A DNA stretch of 64,000 nucleotides from Protea cynaroides. Its lineage: Eukaryota > Streptophyta > Magnoliopsida > Proteales > Proteaceae. The DNA is taken from contig CM053265.1 of the NCBI GenBank assembly GCA_028583415.1, positions 25,180,830-25,244,829 of the forward strand, read 5' to 3'. Of this stretch, positions 12,186 through 22,935 are shown piece by piece. The stretch's first letter is position 1, and each line of letters begins with the position of its first letter. The notes under the pieces were generated by a model that made no database searches, was not told the origin of the DNA, and was given only the letters and a program-made list of their open reading frames with translations. Both the position numbers and the translations under genes were made by a program.

Positions 12186-14386
12186 TCAATAGCAAAAAAC
12201 AGAATTTATATCACTAGGATACCTCATAGCCTCAAAAATATTAAAGCGAACTATCTCGCCATCAAATTCCATAGATAAGGTACCATCATGAACATCTATT
12301 TTTGTTTTAGCAGTCTTTAAAAATGGTCTACCCAACAAAAGAGGTGTAGAATTATGAGATGAGTCATCTTCCATTTTTAATACATAAAAATCAGCAGAAA
12401 ATACCAATTCATTAACTTGAACTAACACATCCTCAATCACACCTTCAGGATATACAGTTGATCTATCAGCTAATTGAATAGTTACACCAGTTTCTTTTAA
12501 AGGTTCTAGATTTAATGAAGCATATATTGAATAAGGCATGCCATTAATTGATGCTCCTAAATCTAACATTGCTCTATTGAAATTGGTGTTACCTATTTTG
12601 CATGGGATAGTGAATGTACCTGGATCTTTACACTTAGGGGGAAGCTTCCGTTGAATAACGGCTGAGACATTTTCACCCATACTTACCTTTTCATCTCCTT
12701 TCAATTTTCTCTTGGATGTGCACAATTCCTTAAGAAATTTAGCATACCGTGGCACTTGTTTAATTGCTTCAATAAGAGGTATATTTATCTCTACCTTTCG
12801 AAAAATCTCCAACATCTCCTTTTCTTTTTCTTCCTTTCTAGATTGAGCAAACCTGCTAGGAAAAGGAGGTTGAATAGGAATAGAGGAAATAGAAGGTTTA
12901 GAGTTTACCCCAGATGAGAAAATAGATGTCGGAGTTGATTTTGAGGTCTCTTTCTCTTTTTCCTTTTCTATATTCTCCACTTCTTTTCCACTTCTCAAGA
13001 TTATGGCATTTGCATTTTCCTTCGGATTCACCATTGGTTGCGAAGGTAGCTTTTCCAAGCCTCGAGCCTCTAGTCTACTCATTGAAGTGGCCAGTTGACT
13101 TATTTGAGTCTCCAAGTTCTTTATACCTGCCCTTGTTTCCTGTTTAAATTGTAATGAATCATTGGCAAGTGTTTTAACAATATCTTCCAAGGTCATACCT
13201 GAACTTGAAGGTGCTTGTTGTCTGGATTGAAAAGGTTGTTGGCCTTGTTGATACCCATACTGACGATTGGGGCCATCTTGATTACCATAGCTGAGATTTG
13301 GGTGATTCCTCCATCCCGGATTGTAAGTATTTGAGTATGGATCGTACTTACGTTGAGGTTGTCCTGGAAATCCACCCACAGCATTTGCTTGCTCTGTAGA
13401 TCCCTCTTGAAGCGTGGGACACATATCAGTTGGGTGTCCTGCGATGTAGCAAATTCCACAAGTTTGAACCTGTTGCACCTTATCCACAGGCAATTGACGA
13501 ACAAGTGAAGACAATTCTATAATTTTTAATTCAAGAGAAGAAGTGCTTACCTCATTAACCTTGTTCGATGGAGGGTCATTTCTTACACCAAATTGCTGAG
13601 AGTTAGCAGCCATATTTGCAATCAAATTACGGGCTGCCCTTGGAGTTTTATCCACTAATGCTCCTCCACTCGCTGCATCAATCATACCCCTATCAGTATG
13701 AGAAAGCCCTTCGTAGAAGTATTGAATGAGTAATTGCTCGCTAATTTGGTGATGAGGGCAGCTGGCGCAAAGCTTTTGAATCGCTCCCAAGTATTCATAA
13801 AGTGTTTCTCTATTATATTGCCTAATACCGCAGATTTCCTTTCGAATATTGGCTGCCCTTGAAGCTGGAAAATACTTTTCCAAGAAAAGCCGCCTCATCT
13901 CATTCCATGTGGTAATGGATCCTGATGGCAAGTAATAAAACCAATCTTTTGCATTGTCCGCTAATGAGAATGGAAACGCCCTCAACTTGATTTGCTCCTC
14001 AGAAATTTCTTTTGGTTTCATGCTCGAACATACCACATGGAATTCTTTTAGATGCTTGTGTGGGTCATCACCTACAAGACCACGAAAATTAGGAAGGAGA
14101 TGGATTAGACCAGATTTAAGTTCAAAGGCAACATCAAGATTAGGATACTCGATGCGAGTGGTTGTTGGTTCGGATTAGGAGCCGCTAACTCCTTAAGAGT
14201 GCGGTTGTTGTTGTCTCGCCATTTCTTCAAAGTCCGAATTACTAGTCTGCGTAGCTAAATCAATGGCTACGTTGTTGCCCGATGAAGATTTTTTGTTGTC
14301 TTTCTACTTTCTCTCCTTAGCTTGTGCAGAGTTCTTTCTATTTCTGGATCAAATTGCAACTCTCCCAAATGAGAAGATCGGGTCAT
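12186..14386 (-). pseudogene. gag: Gag and protease, Athila copy 1
   Basis: Gag starts at the - strand ATG at 14384-14386, by comparison with copy 2. The first ~340 bases are frame-broken. From 14036 a 616-codon frame runs through the Gag core (AFPFSLADNAKDWFYYLPSG), the zinc knuckle CGICYIAGHPTDMC (C-x2-C-x4-H-x4-C), a polar Glu/Lys-rich linker and the aspartic protease with AMLDLGASINGMP, where DLGAS takes the place of DTG/DSG as is usual in Athila. It ends with SDINSVFCY just after an extra A in an A run near 12190. Gag builds the particle and binds RNA; the protease matures it. Confidence 0.87.
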
Positions 14387-14460
14387 TCACTTAAGAGAAC
14401 AACCAGATAATAAAAAATAAAAAAAATCAATTAAATAACCAAACAAATTAATTTAATCAA

Positions 14461-14483
14461 AACAATCCCCGGCAACGGCGCCA
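14461..14483 (-). other. Primer-binding site, Athila copy 1 (tRNA-Asp type)
   Basis: The - strand reads TGGCGCCGTTGCCGGGGAT, starting five bases from LTR 2. This complements the 3' end of plant tRNA-Asp as I know it and is the usual Athila primer site. Confidence 0.85.
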
Positions 14484-14488
14484 AAATT

Positions 14489-16008
14489 TGATGCGTGTCG
14501 AGCGCTCAAATTAAATTACCTTACTTTGAAACGTAGATAGTAGCAAGTAAGAGTCGAACCCACAAGGATTGTATGATCAAGATTAAAATGTTTAATTAAC
14601 CTAAAAGAGAGAAAAAAAACAAATGAAAATAAAATAAGACTCGAAAGTAACCAATTGTTGTACTAAAAGCAGTTATGATTAATCTTATTAGCACAACTTC
14701 ATTGGCTATTCTATGTATGGAGGGGGGTATGTTTGCGTAGAGAAAAGAACAATAATTAATTATCTAAAATGCAAGAATAAAGAGCAAGGTAATACAAATA
14801 TCAAAGATTAAACCAATAAGAGAAAACTTGGTCAAAAGGATACTTACACCATCTTCATAAACTTGTTCATCGACAAAAAGGATAATCAATTCCAATTGAA
14901 TAATCAATCAAGAAAATTAGGACTAGGCCTAAAATCCTTAGTCTTTCCTTAAGATTGGTCTATTAAAAGATAGCTTATTAATAGCACCCTTACTCTTAAA
15001 TCAATCTCAAGACTAGGCTCTCGATTTGATTCAAGAATAACAATAACAATTGGAAAGACGATTGAAATTAAACGTTAAGCACACACCAGGCGTGGTTTAA
15101 TTATTTTAATCTGATTTCTCCTAGAAATATAACATTAACTTGTCCATTAACATCAATCCCCATTGCCACTGACATAGAATCAATTGATAGCAATTCAATT
15201 CTAATATAACAATTGATTAAATAAATAAATCAATTAGTAGTACTCCTAATCAACCCATTCATCAATCATTATACACATAAATTGGAAGAAAAACAAATAT
15301 TCAATTAAAAATCAATAAATAAAACAAGTCTCACAAGTTTACAATGATGGCTTCAGCTCCGTCTAACCAAAGATAAGAAAATTAGCCACACATGACTTCT
15401 TCAAGAACACAAAAGAAAGAGAGTTGTTCTTCAACCATTGTCTTCTTTCTCAATCACTCTTGAATGCTCTTTACATAGGCTTTACATTGTTTAAATAGCC
15501 AAAATACAAGACTAAAATTGGTATGCCTAGATTTGACAACCTTATTACATGGAAATAAAAATTAAACAAAATCTTCGTTCCTAGATTAGATGAAAATCAT
15601 TCCATTATTAAACAATTGTCACCCCCAAATCTACCAAATTTTGTAAGATTCCATAGTTGTGTATATTCTCCTCAAGATTTCCAATAATCAATCAAGGCCT
15701 TCCAATAGTGAACCTTCCGTGTGTAGCAACCTTCCTTCTCTGGTTTAGATTTGGATCAATTTTCAGATTAGATTTTAAAACCACATTTGGAAGCCCAAAC
15801 GAACTCTTTCCATGTCAGAATCCTACATGAAATTCAAAACGTTATTATTAAGAGTGCTAGAATTTTCATCTTTTATTAATTAATTAACAAGATTTCTAAA
15901 ATATACCAAACTCATAAAATAAATTCTATTAAGCTCAATAAGATATAAAACACCCTAAAAATCATAATGCAAAAGGAATAAAAAAAATATAAAATTATAC
16001 ACTTATCA
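14489..16008 (-). repeat. Athila LTR 2 (middle, shared by both internal copies)
   Basis: It serves as the 5' LTR of copy 1 (right end of copy 1, beside its primer site) and the 3' LTR of copy 2 (beside the polypurine tract at 16009-16019). It begins TGATGCGTG and ends CTTATCA. In its first ~700 bases it differs at several sites where LTR 1 and LTR 3 agree. Confidence 0.93.
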
Positions 16009-16019
16009 AATTCCCCTAC
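16009..16019 (-). other. Polypurine tract of Athila copy 2
   Basis: The - strand GTAGGGGAATT immediately precedes LTR 2 and is identical to the copy 1 tract. Confidence 0.75.
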
Positions 16020-17346
16020 ACTTAGCCTTTGCACGTCCTCGGGCAAAATAAAATAAAAAAAATCATAAACTATTCCACTTTCGTAGGAACCACGATTGCA
16101 CTTAGCTTGTACAACAAGCCATTGAACCCCTAGGTTAGCCCTAGTGGACGAGTTGTGTCTCGTGAGGGTTTGCAAGTGAATCTACCCACAAAATTCAAAA
16201 AAAATATTTTTAGATTTGACAAATTACAAGAATTAAATAAAATCTTAAGTACTCCACAATTATAACTCATAAACATAATTAAACTCAATAGAAACTTAAA
16301 TCTTATCAAAGATACAATAACTTTATTTTAGTCACCATCTTCAACAAATTCATATTAATATGCATCTATAGTGTGAAGTGTGAAGTGATGTAACTCAATT
16401 AGTAAGGGACTTTACAGTATACTTCAAGAAAAATAACACCAATTTTTTTTTTATTGACTAGTGCAATGTCCGTTTTCTTAGGCTTTCTGAGTTACCCATG
16501 TAGCAAGTGTTGGGTCAGTGACTCCCAAACCAGTTGGCTTTAGGGCACTAGGTGTAGAGACACCCCTAGGACTTAATAACTCAAGTAACAAAGGCCACAA
16601 AATCAGACTTAGTCAATTAAACTCCTTATAACCATCATCTCAATTTTTCTTTTTTTATCGACTTGTGCAATGTCCGTTTTCTTAGGCTTTCTAAGTTACC
16701 AATGTAGCAAGTGTTGGGTCAGTGACTCCCAAACCAGTTGGCTTTAGGGCACTAGGTGTAGAGACACCCCTAGGACTTAATAACTCAAGTAACAAAGGCC
16801 ACAAAATCAGACTTAGTCAATTACACTGCTTATAACCATCATCTCAATTTTTCTTTTTTTTTTTGAGGTATTTTGGACAATGAAGCAGTTACTTATTCTT
16901 TTTCAAGTTTTTTTTTTTTTTTTTTTTTTTTTTGTAATTGTCATTTCTCAAATTTACCGTTTATTCCCCACAACTAAGAGTTGGTGCAAACGTGAAATAC
17001 AAAGACACATAACAATAAAACTTTATCTCAGATGGTGATTCAAATTTAGTTGCATATCTAATCTAAGGTTCAAGAATCTCAATAATTTATTCATATTTAT
17101 AAAGTTTCAACATGGTCACTTTAGAGAATTAATCCAAACTTGTAACTGGTTAAATTTTTTTTTTTTTTTTTTGGAAGAAAATTTAAAGTCAATATTTTTT
17201 TTTCAGTTACTATATACAACCAATATATACTAACAACATGTAAAAATAAAAACAAAACACATCGTAGAATTCCCCCACACTTAAAACTTACATTGTCCCC
17301 AATGTAAGACTAAATGCAAAGAAAAAGACAAATACAAAAATAATAT
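16020..17346 (-). other. Non-coding 3' region of Athila copy 2
   Basis: This is the counterpart of 7943-9391, with the same T runs and no envelope-like frame. It carries the ~204-base tandem duplication, whose marker GTGCAATGTCC occurs at 16461 and 16665. Each unit in this copy has a CAGTGA block that is missing in copy 1. Confidence 0.75.
16445..16858. repeat. Two-unit tandem duplication (~204 bp) in Athila copy 2
   Basis: The unit order is the same as in copy 1. The duplication therefore predates the tandem array, or was copied with it. Confidence 0.85.
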
Positions 17347-17803
17347 CTATGAAAAAAAAAGATAATAAATAAATAAATAAAAAGAGAAAGGGTTAAGAAA
17401 GCAAATCTGATTTCTTGGGTTGCCTCCCAAGTAGCGCTTTTGTTTAACGTCGTTCGCTCGACTTTGTAGCTTTTCCTCAATCGAATAAAGTGGATCTTCT
17501 AAGTCCATAGCTTTCTCAACCAACGAGTTAACTTGAAAACCTTCGTGGTAAGGTTTAAGTCTATATCCATTGACCTTAAAAATCTTTTGAGTGTCCAAAC
17601 TTTGAATCTCAACTGCACCATGTGGAAAGAGATTAATAACAATAAAAGGACCAATCCAATGAGATTGCAACTTACCAGGAAATAATCGAAGCCTTGAATT
17701 ATAAAGGAGCACTTTTTGTCCAACAACAAATTGCTTCTTAGAAATCATTTTATCATGAAAGGCCTTCGTCTTTTCCTTATAAATCCGAGAGTTCTCATAA
17801 GCT
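17347..17803 (-). pseudogene. Integrase C-terminus, Athila copy 2 (out of frame with the main pol frame)
   Basis: A 133-codon frame continues the integrase C-terminal domain: MISKKQFVVGQKVLLYNS, WIGPFIVINLFPHG and KVNGYRLKPYHEGF. It follows a frame change at about 17820-17890 relative to the 969-codon frame. That stretch differs from copy 1 by several one-base indels around CTG and CAG. It ends after a hydrophobic Phe/Tyr-rich tail that is probably read-through rather than a domain. Confidence 0.8.
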
Positions 17804-20713
17804 TCATTGCAAATCTCCTCTAACTCCCCGCAATTGCAACTTTCGTTTGCTCCCCGCCTTATCCATCTCCATGTTACACTCGCTTAATTGTCCGAATGCC
17901 TTGTGCTCCAATTCTACCGGTAGATGACATGCTTTTCCATAAACCAACCGATATGGAGACATCCCTATAGGTGTCTTATAAGCAGTCCTATAAGCCCATA
18001 GTGCATCGTCAAGTCTTGTACTCCAGTCTTTCCTATTCGGATTAACTGTTTTTTCTAAAATTGACTTCACCTCTCTATTAGATACCTCAACTTGCCCATT
18101 AGTTTGTGGATGGTAGGCAGTTGAAATCTTATGGGTCACAGCATACCTCTTAAGCAGTGTTGCTACAGTGCGGTTGCAAAAGTGAGTCCCTCTATCACTG
18201 ATCATTGCCCGTGGGATCCCAAATCTAACAAAAATGTGAAACTTGACAAAATCTGCAACCACTTTAGAATCATCAGTTCGGGTGGCTTTTGCTTCCACCC
18301 ACTTTGACACATAATCAACAGCAAGTAAAATATAAACATTGCCAAAAGAATTAGGAAAAGGACCCATAAAGTCAATGCCCCAAACATCAAAAATTTCACA
18401 AATAAGTATGGGGGTTTGTGGCATTTGATCCCTACGGGCCACATTACCTGAGTATTGGCAACGAGTGCATGACTTACAAAATATATATGCATCATGAAAT
18501 AAAGATGGCCAAAAGAAGCCACATTCAAGCACTTTTCTTGTTGTTCTTTTAGGACCGAAATGTCCACCACATGCATATGAATGACAAAAGATAAGAATGG
18601 ATTCAAATTCAGTTTCGGGTACGCACCTTCTTACCATTTGGTCTGAACATTGTTTCCAAAGATAAGGGTCATCCCAAATGTAGTACCGAGCATCACTCTT
18701 GATTTTCTCTCTTCGTACTCTAGGTAGCTCTGGTGGTAAGGTTTTGGTAGCCAAATAATTGACTAAATCTGCATACCAGGGCACTACATTTGTCACCTTA
18801 AGTAGTTGTTCATCTGGGAAGAAATCTTGTAATGGTATCGCATCATCCTCCTTAACCACCCGACTAAGATGGTCTGCAACTAAATTCTCAGCTCCCTTCT
18901 TGTCCTTAATCTCCAAATCAAATTCTTGAAGAAGAAGGATCCATCTGATCAATCTTGGCTTAGATTCTTTTTTCGCCAGCAAATGCCTAAGAGCTGCATG
19001 ATCAGAATAGACAATAACTTTAGTTCCCAATAAATAAGATCTAAATTTTTCCAAAGCAAAAACTATAGCCAATAGCTCTTTCTCCGTTGTGGAGTAGTTA
19101 CACTGTGCTTTAGTTAGTGTCCGAGAGGCATAATAGATAGCATGAGCAACTTTCCCAAGACGTTGACCCAAAACGGCCCCAATAGCATAATTGCTAGCAT
19201 CACACATGATCTCAAATGGGAGTTTCCGGTTCGATGATTGAATCACGGGGGCTGTTGTTAGCAGTTCTTTGAGCTTGTCAAAAGCTCTTTTGCACTCATC
19301 ATTAAAGTCAAACACCACTTCCTTTTGTAAGAGCTTGCATAAGGGCAATGAAATTTTCGAGAAATCCTTGATGAAGCGCCGATAAAAGCCTGCATGTCCA
19401 AGAAAGGAACGCACTTCCCGCACAGTTGTGGGGTAAGGTAAAGATTGAACAAGATCTATCTTTGCTTTGTCAACTTCTATACCTCTAGAAGATATCACAT
19501 GACCTAAAACTGCTCCTTGTGTTACCATAAAATGACATTTCTCAGAATTCAAAACAAGGTTAGTTTCTATACACCTCTTAAGAACAAGTGTAAGGTTATC
19601 CAAGCATGTATCAAAAGAGTCTCCATAAACAGTAAAATCATCCATGAAAACTTCTATAATGTTCTCTACATAATCAGAAAAAATGCTAACCATACACCTC
19701 TGGAATGTGGCTGGGGCGGTGCAAAGACCAAACGGCATTCGTCGGTAAGCAAAGGTACCAAATGGGCAGGTGAATGTCGTTTTCTCCTGATCTTCAGGTG
19801 CAATCACAATTTGATAGTAACCCGAGTAACCATCAAGAAAACAATAGTGCGAACGACCTGCTAACCTCTCCAACATTTGATCGATAAATGGAAGAGGAAA
19901 GTGGTCTTTACGAGTTGAAACATTCAATTTCCTATAATCAATACAAACACGCCACCCATTTTGTATCCTAGTAGGGATTAACTCATTATTTTGATTCTTA
20001 ACAACAATTATGCCCGTCTTTTTAGGTACCACCTGAACCGGACTTACCCACTTACTATCAGAGATAGGATAGATAATTCCAACATCAAGGAGCTTTAATA
20101 TCTCCTTCTTCACAACTTCCATCATAGGAGGGTTGAGTCTACGCTGTGCTTCTCTAATCGGTTTGGCTCCCTCCTCAAGAAGTATGCGATGCATGCACAT
20201 GGCCGGGCTGATTCCCTTAATGTCGGCTATTGTCCACCCAATGGCTGTCTTATGGTCTCTCAAAATTCGAATGAGTTTCTCCTCTTGTAGCTTGGTCAAG
20301 TCCCTTGCTATTATCACAGGTAACGTCTCATTGTCTCCTAAGTAGACATATTTGAGATGGCCTGGAAGTGGTTTCAGCTCAACGATAGGTGCCTGCACAA
20401 TGGAAGGTAACAACCTTGTATGAGATATAGGCAACTCAATGTGAGCAACATCATATCTTTTTGGAATTGGGGGTAAGGCCTGCAATGCCATCAACATCTT
20501 CTCTAATTCAGCATTTAACACAAATTCTGAATTGAAATCCATGCTATTCAAATGTTTGCTAATGGCTACCATCAACTCATCTTCACCATTTAATTCAAAA
20601 ACTTGTTGTACCATAGAATCAATTATATCAATAGCAAAAACAGAATTTATATCACTAGGATACCTCATAGCCTCAAAAATATTAAAGCGAACTATCTCGC
20701 CATCAAATTCCAT
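17804..20713 (-). CDS. pol: Pol polyprotein of Athila copy 2: RT, RNase H, integrase
   Basis: A 969-codon frame is nearly complete. It opens with the tail of the protease segment (MEFDGEIVRFN). RT spans about residues 175-420, with WRVCIDYRKLN near 254, FLDGYSGYYQI near 292, MPFGLCTAPATFQ near 326 and the catalytic MDD at about 357-359. RNase H spans about 495-620, with CDASNYAIG (Asp ~505), TTEKELLAI (Glu ~544-546) and YSDHAALRHLL (Asp ~571). The integrase zinc finger lies at about 711-752 (HSY..GGH ... CKSCTRC), and its core has WGID (781), SDRG (840) and QVEV (Glu ~876). All catalytic residues are present. The C-terminus is frame-shifted (see 17347-17803). The product would copy element RNA to DNA in cytoplasmic particles and insert it in the nucleus. 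Confidence 0.92.
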   Translation of the reverse strand: MEFDGEIVRFNIFEAMRYPSDINSVFAIDIIDSMVQQVFELNGEDELMVAISKHLNSMDFNSEFVLNAELEKMLMALQALPPIPKRYDVAHIELPISHTRLLPSIVQAPIVELKPLPGHLKYVYLGDNETLPVIIARDLTKLQEEKLIRILRDHKTAIGWTIADIKGISPAMCMHRILLEEGAKPIREAQRRLNPPMMEVVKKEILKLLDVGIIYPISDSKWVSPVQVVPKKTGIIVVKNQNNELIPTRIQNGWRVCIDYRKLNVSTRKDHFPLPFIDQMLERLAGRSHYCFLDGYSGYYQIVIAPEDQEKTTFTCPFGTFAYRRMPFGLCTAPATFQRCMVSIFSDYVENIIEVFMDDFTVYGDSFDTCLDNLTLVLKRCIETNLVLNSEKCHFMVTQGAVLGHVISSRGIEVDKAKIDLVQSLPYPTTVREVRSFLGHAGFYRRFIKDFSKISLPLCKLLQKEVVFDFNDECKRAFDKLKELLTTAPVIQSSNRKLPFEIMCDASNYAIGAVLGQRLGKVAHAIYYASRTLTKAQCNYSTTEKELLAIVFALEKFRSYLLGTKVIVYSDHAALRHLLAKKESKPRLIRWILLLQEFDLEIKDKKGAENLVADHLSRVVKEDDAIPLQDFFPDEQLLKVTNVVPWYADLVNYLATKTLPPELPRVRREKIKSDARYYIWDDPYLWKQCSDQMVRRCVPETEFESILIFCHSYACGGHFGPKRTTRKVLECGFFWPSLFHDAYIFCKSCTRCQYSGNVARRDQMPQTPILICEIFDVWGIDFMGPFPNSFGNVYILLAVDYVSKWVEAKATRTDDSKVVADFVKFHIFVRFGIPRAMISDRGTHFCNRTVATLLKRYAVTHKISTAYHPQTNGQVEVSNREVKSILEKTVNPNRKDWSTRLDDALWAYRTAYKTPIGMSPYRLVYGKACHLPVELEHKAFGQLSECNMEMDKAGSKRKLQLRGVRGDLQ

Positions 20714-20726
20714 AGATAAGGTACCA

Positions 20727-21440
20727 TCATGAACATCTATTTTTGTTTTTAGCAGTCTTTAAAAATGGTCTACCCAACAAAAGAGGTGTAGAATTATGAG
20801 ATGAGTCATCTTCCATTTTTAATACATAAAAATCAGCAGAAAATACCAATTCATTAACTTGAACTAACACATCCTCAATCACACCTTCAGGATATACAGT
20901 TGATCTATCAGCTAATTGAATAGTTACACCAGTTTCTTTTAAAGGTTCTAGATTTAATGAAACATATATTGAATAAGGCATGCCATTAATTGATGCTCCT
21001 AAATCTAACATTGCTCTATTGAAATTGGTGTTACCTATTTTGCATGGGATAGTGAATGTACCTGGATCTTTACACTTAGGGGAAAGCTTCCGTTGAATAA
21101 CGGCTGAGATATTTTCACCCATACTTACCTTTTCATCTCCTTTCAATTTTCTCTTGGATGTGCACAATTCCTTAAGAAATTTAGCATACCGTGGCACTTG
21201 TTTAATTGCTTCAATAAGAGGTATATTTATCTCTATCTTTCGAAAAATCTCCAACATCTCCTTTTCTTTTTCTTCCTTTCTAGATTGAGCAAACCTGCTA
21301 GGAAAAGGAGGTTGAATAGGAATAGAGGAAATAGAAGGTTTAGAGTTTACCCCAGATGAGAAAATAGATGTCGGAGTTGATTTTGAGATCTCTTTCTCTT
21401 TTTCCTTTTCTATATTCTCCACTTCTTTTCCACTTCTCAA
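20727..21440 (-). CDS. Protease region of Athila copy 2
   Basis: A 237-codon frame carries the Glu/Lys-rich linker (KEVENIEKEKEKEI), a conserved block with VPRYAKFLKELCTSKRKL, and the aspartic protease with AMLDLGASINGMP and LLLGRPFLKTAK. It is out of frame with both Gag (before) and Pol (after). An extra T in a T run near 20742, compared with copy 1, causes the break into Pol, and a CTT insertion or loss near 21462 causes the one from Gag. Copy 1 reads through this region in one frame, so the breaks are recent or artefactual. Confidence 0.88.
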   Translation of the reverse strand: MRSGKEVENIEKEKEKEISKSTPTSIFSSGVNSKPSISSIPIQPPFPSRFAQSRKEEKEKEMLEIFRKIEINIPLIEAIKQVPRYAKFLKELCTSKRKLKGDEKVSMGENISAVIQRKLSPKCKDPGTFTIPCKIGNTNFNRAMLDLGASINGMPYSIYVSLNLEPLKETGVTIQLADRSTVYPEGVIEDVLVQVNELVFSADFYVLKMEDDSSHNSTPLLLGRPFLKTAKNKNRCS

Positions 21441-21442
21441 GA

Positions 21443-22834
21443 TTATGGCATTTGCATTTTCCTTCTTGGATTCACCATTGGTTGCGAAGGTAGCTTTCCC
21501 GAGCCTCGAGCCTCTAGTCTACTCATTGAAGTGGCCAGTTGGCTTATTTGAGTCTCCAAGTTCTTTATACCTGCCCTTGTTTCCTGTTTAAATTGTAATG
21601 AATCATTGGCAAGTGTTTTAACAATATCTTCCAAGGTCATACCTGAACTTGAAGGTGCTTGTTGTCTGGATTGAATAGTTTGTTGGCCTTGTTGATACCC
21701 ATACTGACGATTGGGGCTATCTTGATTACCATAGCTGAGATTTGGGTGATTCCTCCATCCCGGATTGTAAATATTTGAGTATGGATCGTACTTACGTTGA
21801 GGTTGTCCTGGAAATCCACCCACAGTATTTGCTTGCTCTGTAGATTCCTCTTGAAGCGTGGGACACATATCAGTTGGGTGTCCTGCGATGTAGCAAATTC
21901 CACAAGTTTGAACCTGTTGCACCTTATCCACAGGCAATTGACGAACAAGTGAAGACAATTCTATAATTTTTAATTCAAGAGAAGAAGTGCTTACCTCATT
22001 AACCTTGTTCGATGGAGGGTCATTTCTTACACCAAATTGCTGAGAGTTAGCAGCCATATTTGCAATCAAATTACGGGCTGCCCTTGGAGTTTTATCCACT
22101 AATGCTCCTCCACTCGCTGCGTCAATCATACCCCTATCAGTATGAGAAAGCCCTTCGTAGAAGTATTGAATGAGTAATTGCTCGCTAATTTGGTGATGAG
22201 GGCAGCTGGCGCAAAGCTTTTTGAATCGCTCCCAGTATTCATAAAGTGTTTCTCTATTATATTGCCTAATACCGCAGATTTCCTTTCGAATATTGGCTGC
22301 CCTTGAAGCTGGAAAATACTTTTCCAAGAAAATCCGCCTCATCTCATTCCATGTGGTAATGGATCCTGATGGCAAGTAATAAAGCCAATCTTTTGCATTG
22401 TCCGCTAATGAGAATGGAAACGCCCTCAACTTGATTTGCTCCTCAGAAATTCCGGTTGGTTTCATGCTCGAACATACCACATGGAATTCTTTTAGATGCT
22501 TGTGTGGGTCATCACCTACAAGACCACGAAAAGTAGGGAGGAGATGGATTAGACCAGATTTAAGTTCAAAGGCAACATCAAGATTAGGATACTCGATGCA
22601 GAGTGGTTGTTGGTTCAGATTAGGAGCCGCTAACTCCTTAAGAGTGCGGTTGTTGTTGTCTGCCATTTCTTCAAAGTCTGAATTACTAGTGCTGCCAGAA
22701 GCTAAATCAATGGCTACGTTGTTGCCTGATGAAGAATTTTTTGTTGTCTTTCTACTTTCTCTCCTTAGCTTGTGCAGAGTTCTTTCTATTTCTGGATCAA
22801 ATTGCAACTCTCCCAAATGAGAAGATCGGGTCAT
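21443..22834 (-). CDS. gag: Gag of Athila copy 2
   Basis: The 463-codon frame starts with MTRSSHLGELQFDPEIER. It contains an acidic and Ser/Asn-rich N-terminus, the retrotransposon Gag core (about residues 110-240, KLRAFPFSLADNAKDWLYY and RIFLEKYFPASRAANIRKE), the zinc knuckle CGICYIAGHPTDMC (C-x2-C-x4-H-x4-C) and a Gln/Asn/Tyr-rich segment. A coiled-coil-like stretch (AGIKNLETQISQLATSMSRL) follows. Gag assembles the particle and packages RNA. The start lies about 100 bases inside LTR 3, which is the expected 5' layout. The end is a frame break rather than the natural terminus. Confidence 0.92.
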   Translation of the reverse strand: MTRSSHLGELQFDPEIERTLHKLRRESRKTTKNSSSGNNVAIDLASGSTSNSDFEEMADNNNRTLKELAAPNLNQQPLCIEYPNLDVAFELKSGLIHLLPTFRGLVGDDPHKHLKEFHVVCSSMKPTGISEEQIKLRAFPFSLADNAKDWLYYLPSGSITTWNEMRRIFLEKYFPASRAANIRKEICGIRQYNRETLYEYWERFKKLCASCPHHQISEQLLIQYFYEGLSHTDRGMIDAASGGALVDKTPRAARNLIANMAANSQQFGVRNDPPSNKVNEVSTSSLELKIIELSSLVRQLPVDKVQQVQTCGICYIAGHPTDMCPTLQEESTEQANTVGGFPGQPQRKYDPYSNIYNPGWRNHPNLSYGNQDSPNRQYGYQQGQQTIQSRQQAPSSSGMTLEDIVKTLANDSLQFKQETRAGIKNLETQISQLATSMSRLEARGSGKLPSQPMVNPRRKMQMP

Positions 22835-22911
22835 TCACTTAAGAGAACAACCAGATAATAAAAAATAAAAAAATCAATTAAATAACCAAACAAATTAATT
22901 TAATCAAAACA

Positions 22912-22930
22912 ATCCCCGGCAATGGCGCCA
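22912..22930 (-). other. Primer-binding site, Athila copy 2 (one change)
   Basis: The - strand reads TGGCGCCATTGCCGGGGAT, with one G-to-A change from the site of copy 1. It starts five bases from LTR 3. Confidence 0.82.
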
Positions 22931-22935
22931 AAATT

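Noticed and set aside
12017..12217. + strand frames within the Athila internal regions (also 19517-19864, 20133-20345, 22398-22820)
   Set aside because: They are shadows of the - strand gag-pol frames.
14461..14483. Possible tRNA gene end (GGCAACGGCGCCA)
   Set aside because: There is no tRNA body. The sequence is the retrotransposon primer-binding site and recurs beside LTR 3.
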